A stretch of DNA of 5,741 nucleotides from CAYRCJ01 sp964422785 (GTDB lineage Bacteria; Patescibacteriota; Minisyncoccia; UBA11713; 2-01-FULL-45-33). Below are positions 5,741 through 5,741 of this stretch, piece by piece. The translations under genes and the position numbers were made by a program. The stretch lies in NCBI GenBank assembly GCA_964422785.1, contig CAYRCJ010000041.1, positions 1-5,741 on the forward strand, written 5' to 3'. The notes beneath the pieces were generated by a model, which saw only the letters and a list, made by a program, of their open reading frames with translations, did no database searches and was not told the DNA's origin. Position 1 is the stretch's first letter. Each line of letters opens with the position of its first letter.

Positions 5741-5741
5741 A

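Noticed and set aside
1..5741. CRISPR arrays, tRNA genes, insertion sequences or defence systems
   Set aside because: I saw no regularly spaced direct repeats, cloverleaf-like sequence, transposase or terminal repeats flanking a gene in this window.

Overview
The window is a 5.7 kb piece of bacterial chromosome, moderately AT-rich and densely coded, and it uses ordinary stop codons. TGA ends the protease gene, and no reading frame needs TGA read as an amino acid. The translation factors are clearly bacterial. A small-genome lineage of the Patescibacteria/CPR type, Parcubacteria-like, is my best guess. The reasons are the nearly complete lack of Shine-Dalgarno sequences (even before rpsL, rpsG and fusA), very short leaders, an exported cysteine-rich protein of no known family, and ribosomal genes mixed with small orphans. 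This placement is inference and was not tested by phylogeny.

Layout, left to right: (1) 19-1167 (+), a membrane-anchored, cysteine-rich protein of unknown function with a 34-residue repeat and a histidine-rich core. (2) 1244-1630 (+), a small acidic orphan with one CxxC motif, its own likely promoter and the only strong Shine-Dalgarno sequence in the window. (3) A perfect 32-bp palindrome at 1639-1670, acting as a two-way terminator between gene 2 and the convergent rpmB. (4) 1672-1881 (-), rpmB (L28, zinc-binding form). (5) 1911-2534 (+), a site-2-type M50 membrane metalloprotease, divergent from rpmB across 29 bp. (6) A nested inverted repeat with an asymmetric CCC bulge at 2535-2581, abutting a possible promoter. 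(7) A compact str operon, rpsL-rpsG-fusA (2617-5619, +), with gaps of 18 and 9 nt and no tuf gene after it. (8) A two-way terminator at 5620-5647. (9) The last 29 codons of an unidentified convergent gene on the minus strand, running off the right edge.

The str genes act together at the decoding centre: S12 and S7 are 30S proteins, and EF-G is the translocase that works on them. L28 is a 50S protein transcribed separately. The protease and the cysteine-rich protein both belong to the cell envelope but are not in one operon. The parts least explained by known families are the cysteine/histidine repeat protein, the nested hairpin before rpsL and the contrast in ribosome-binding sites.
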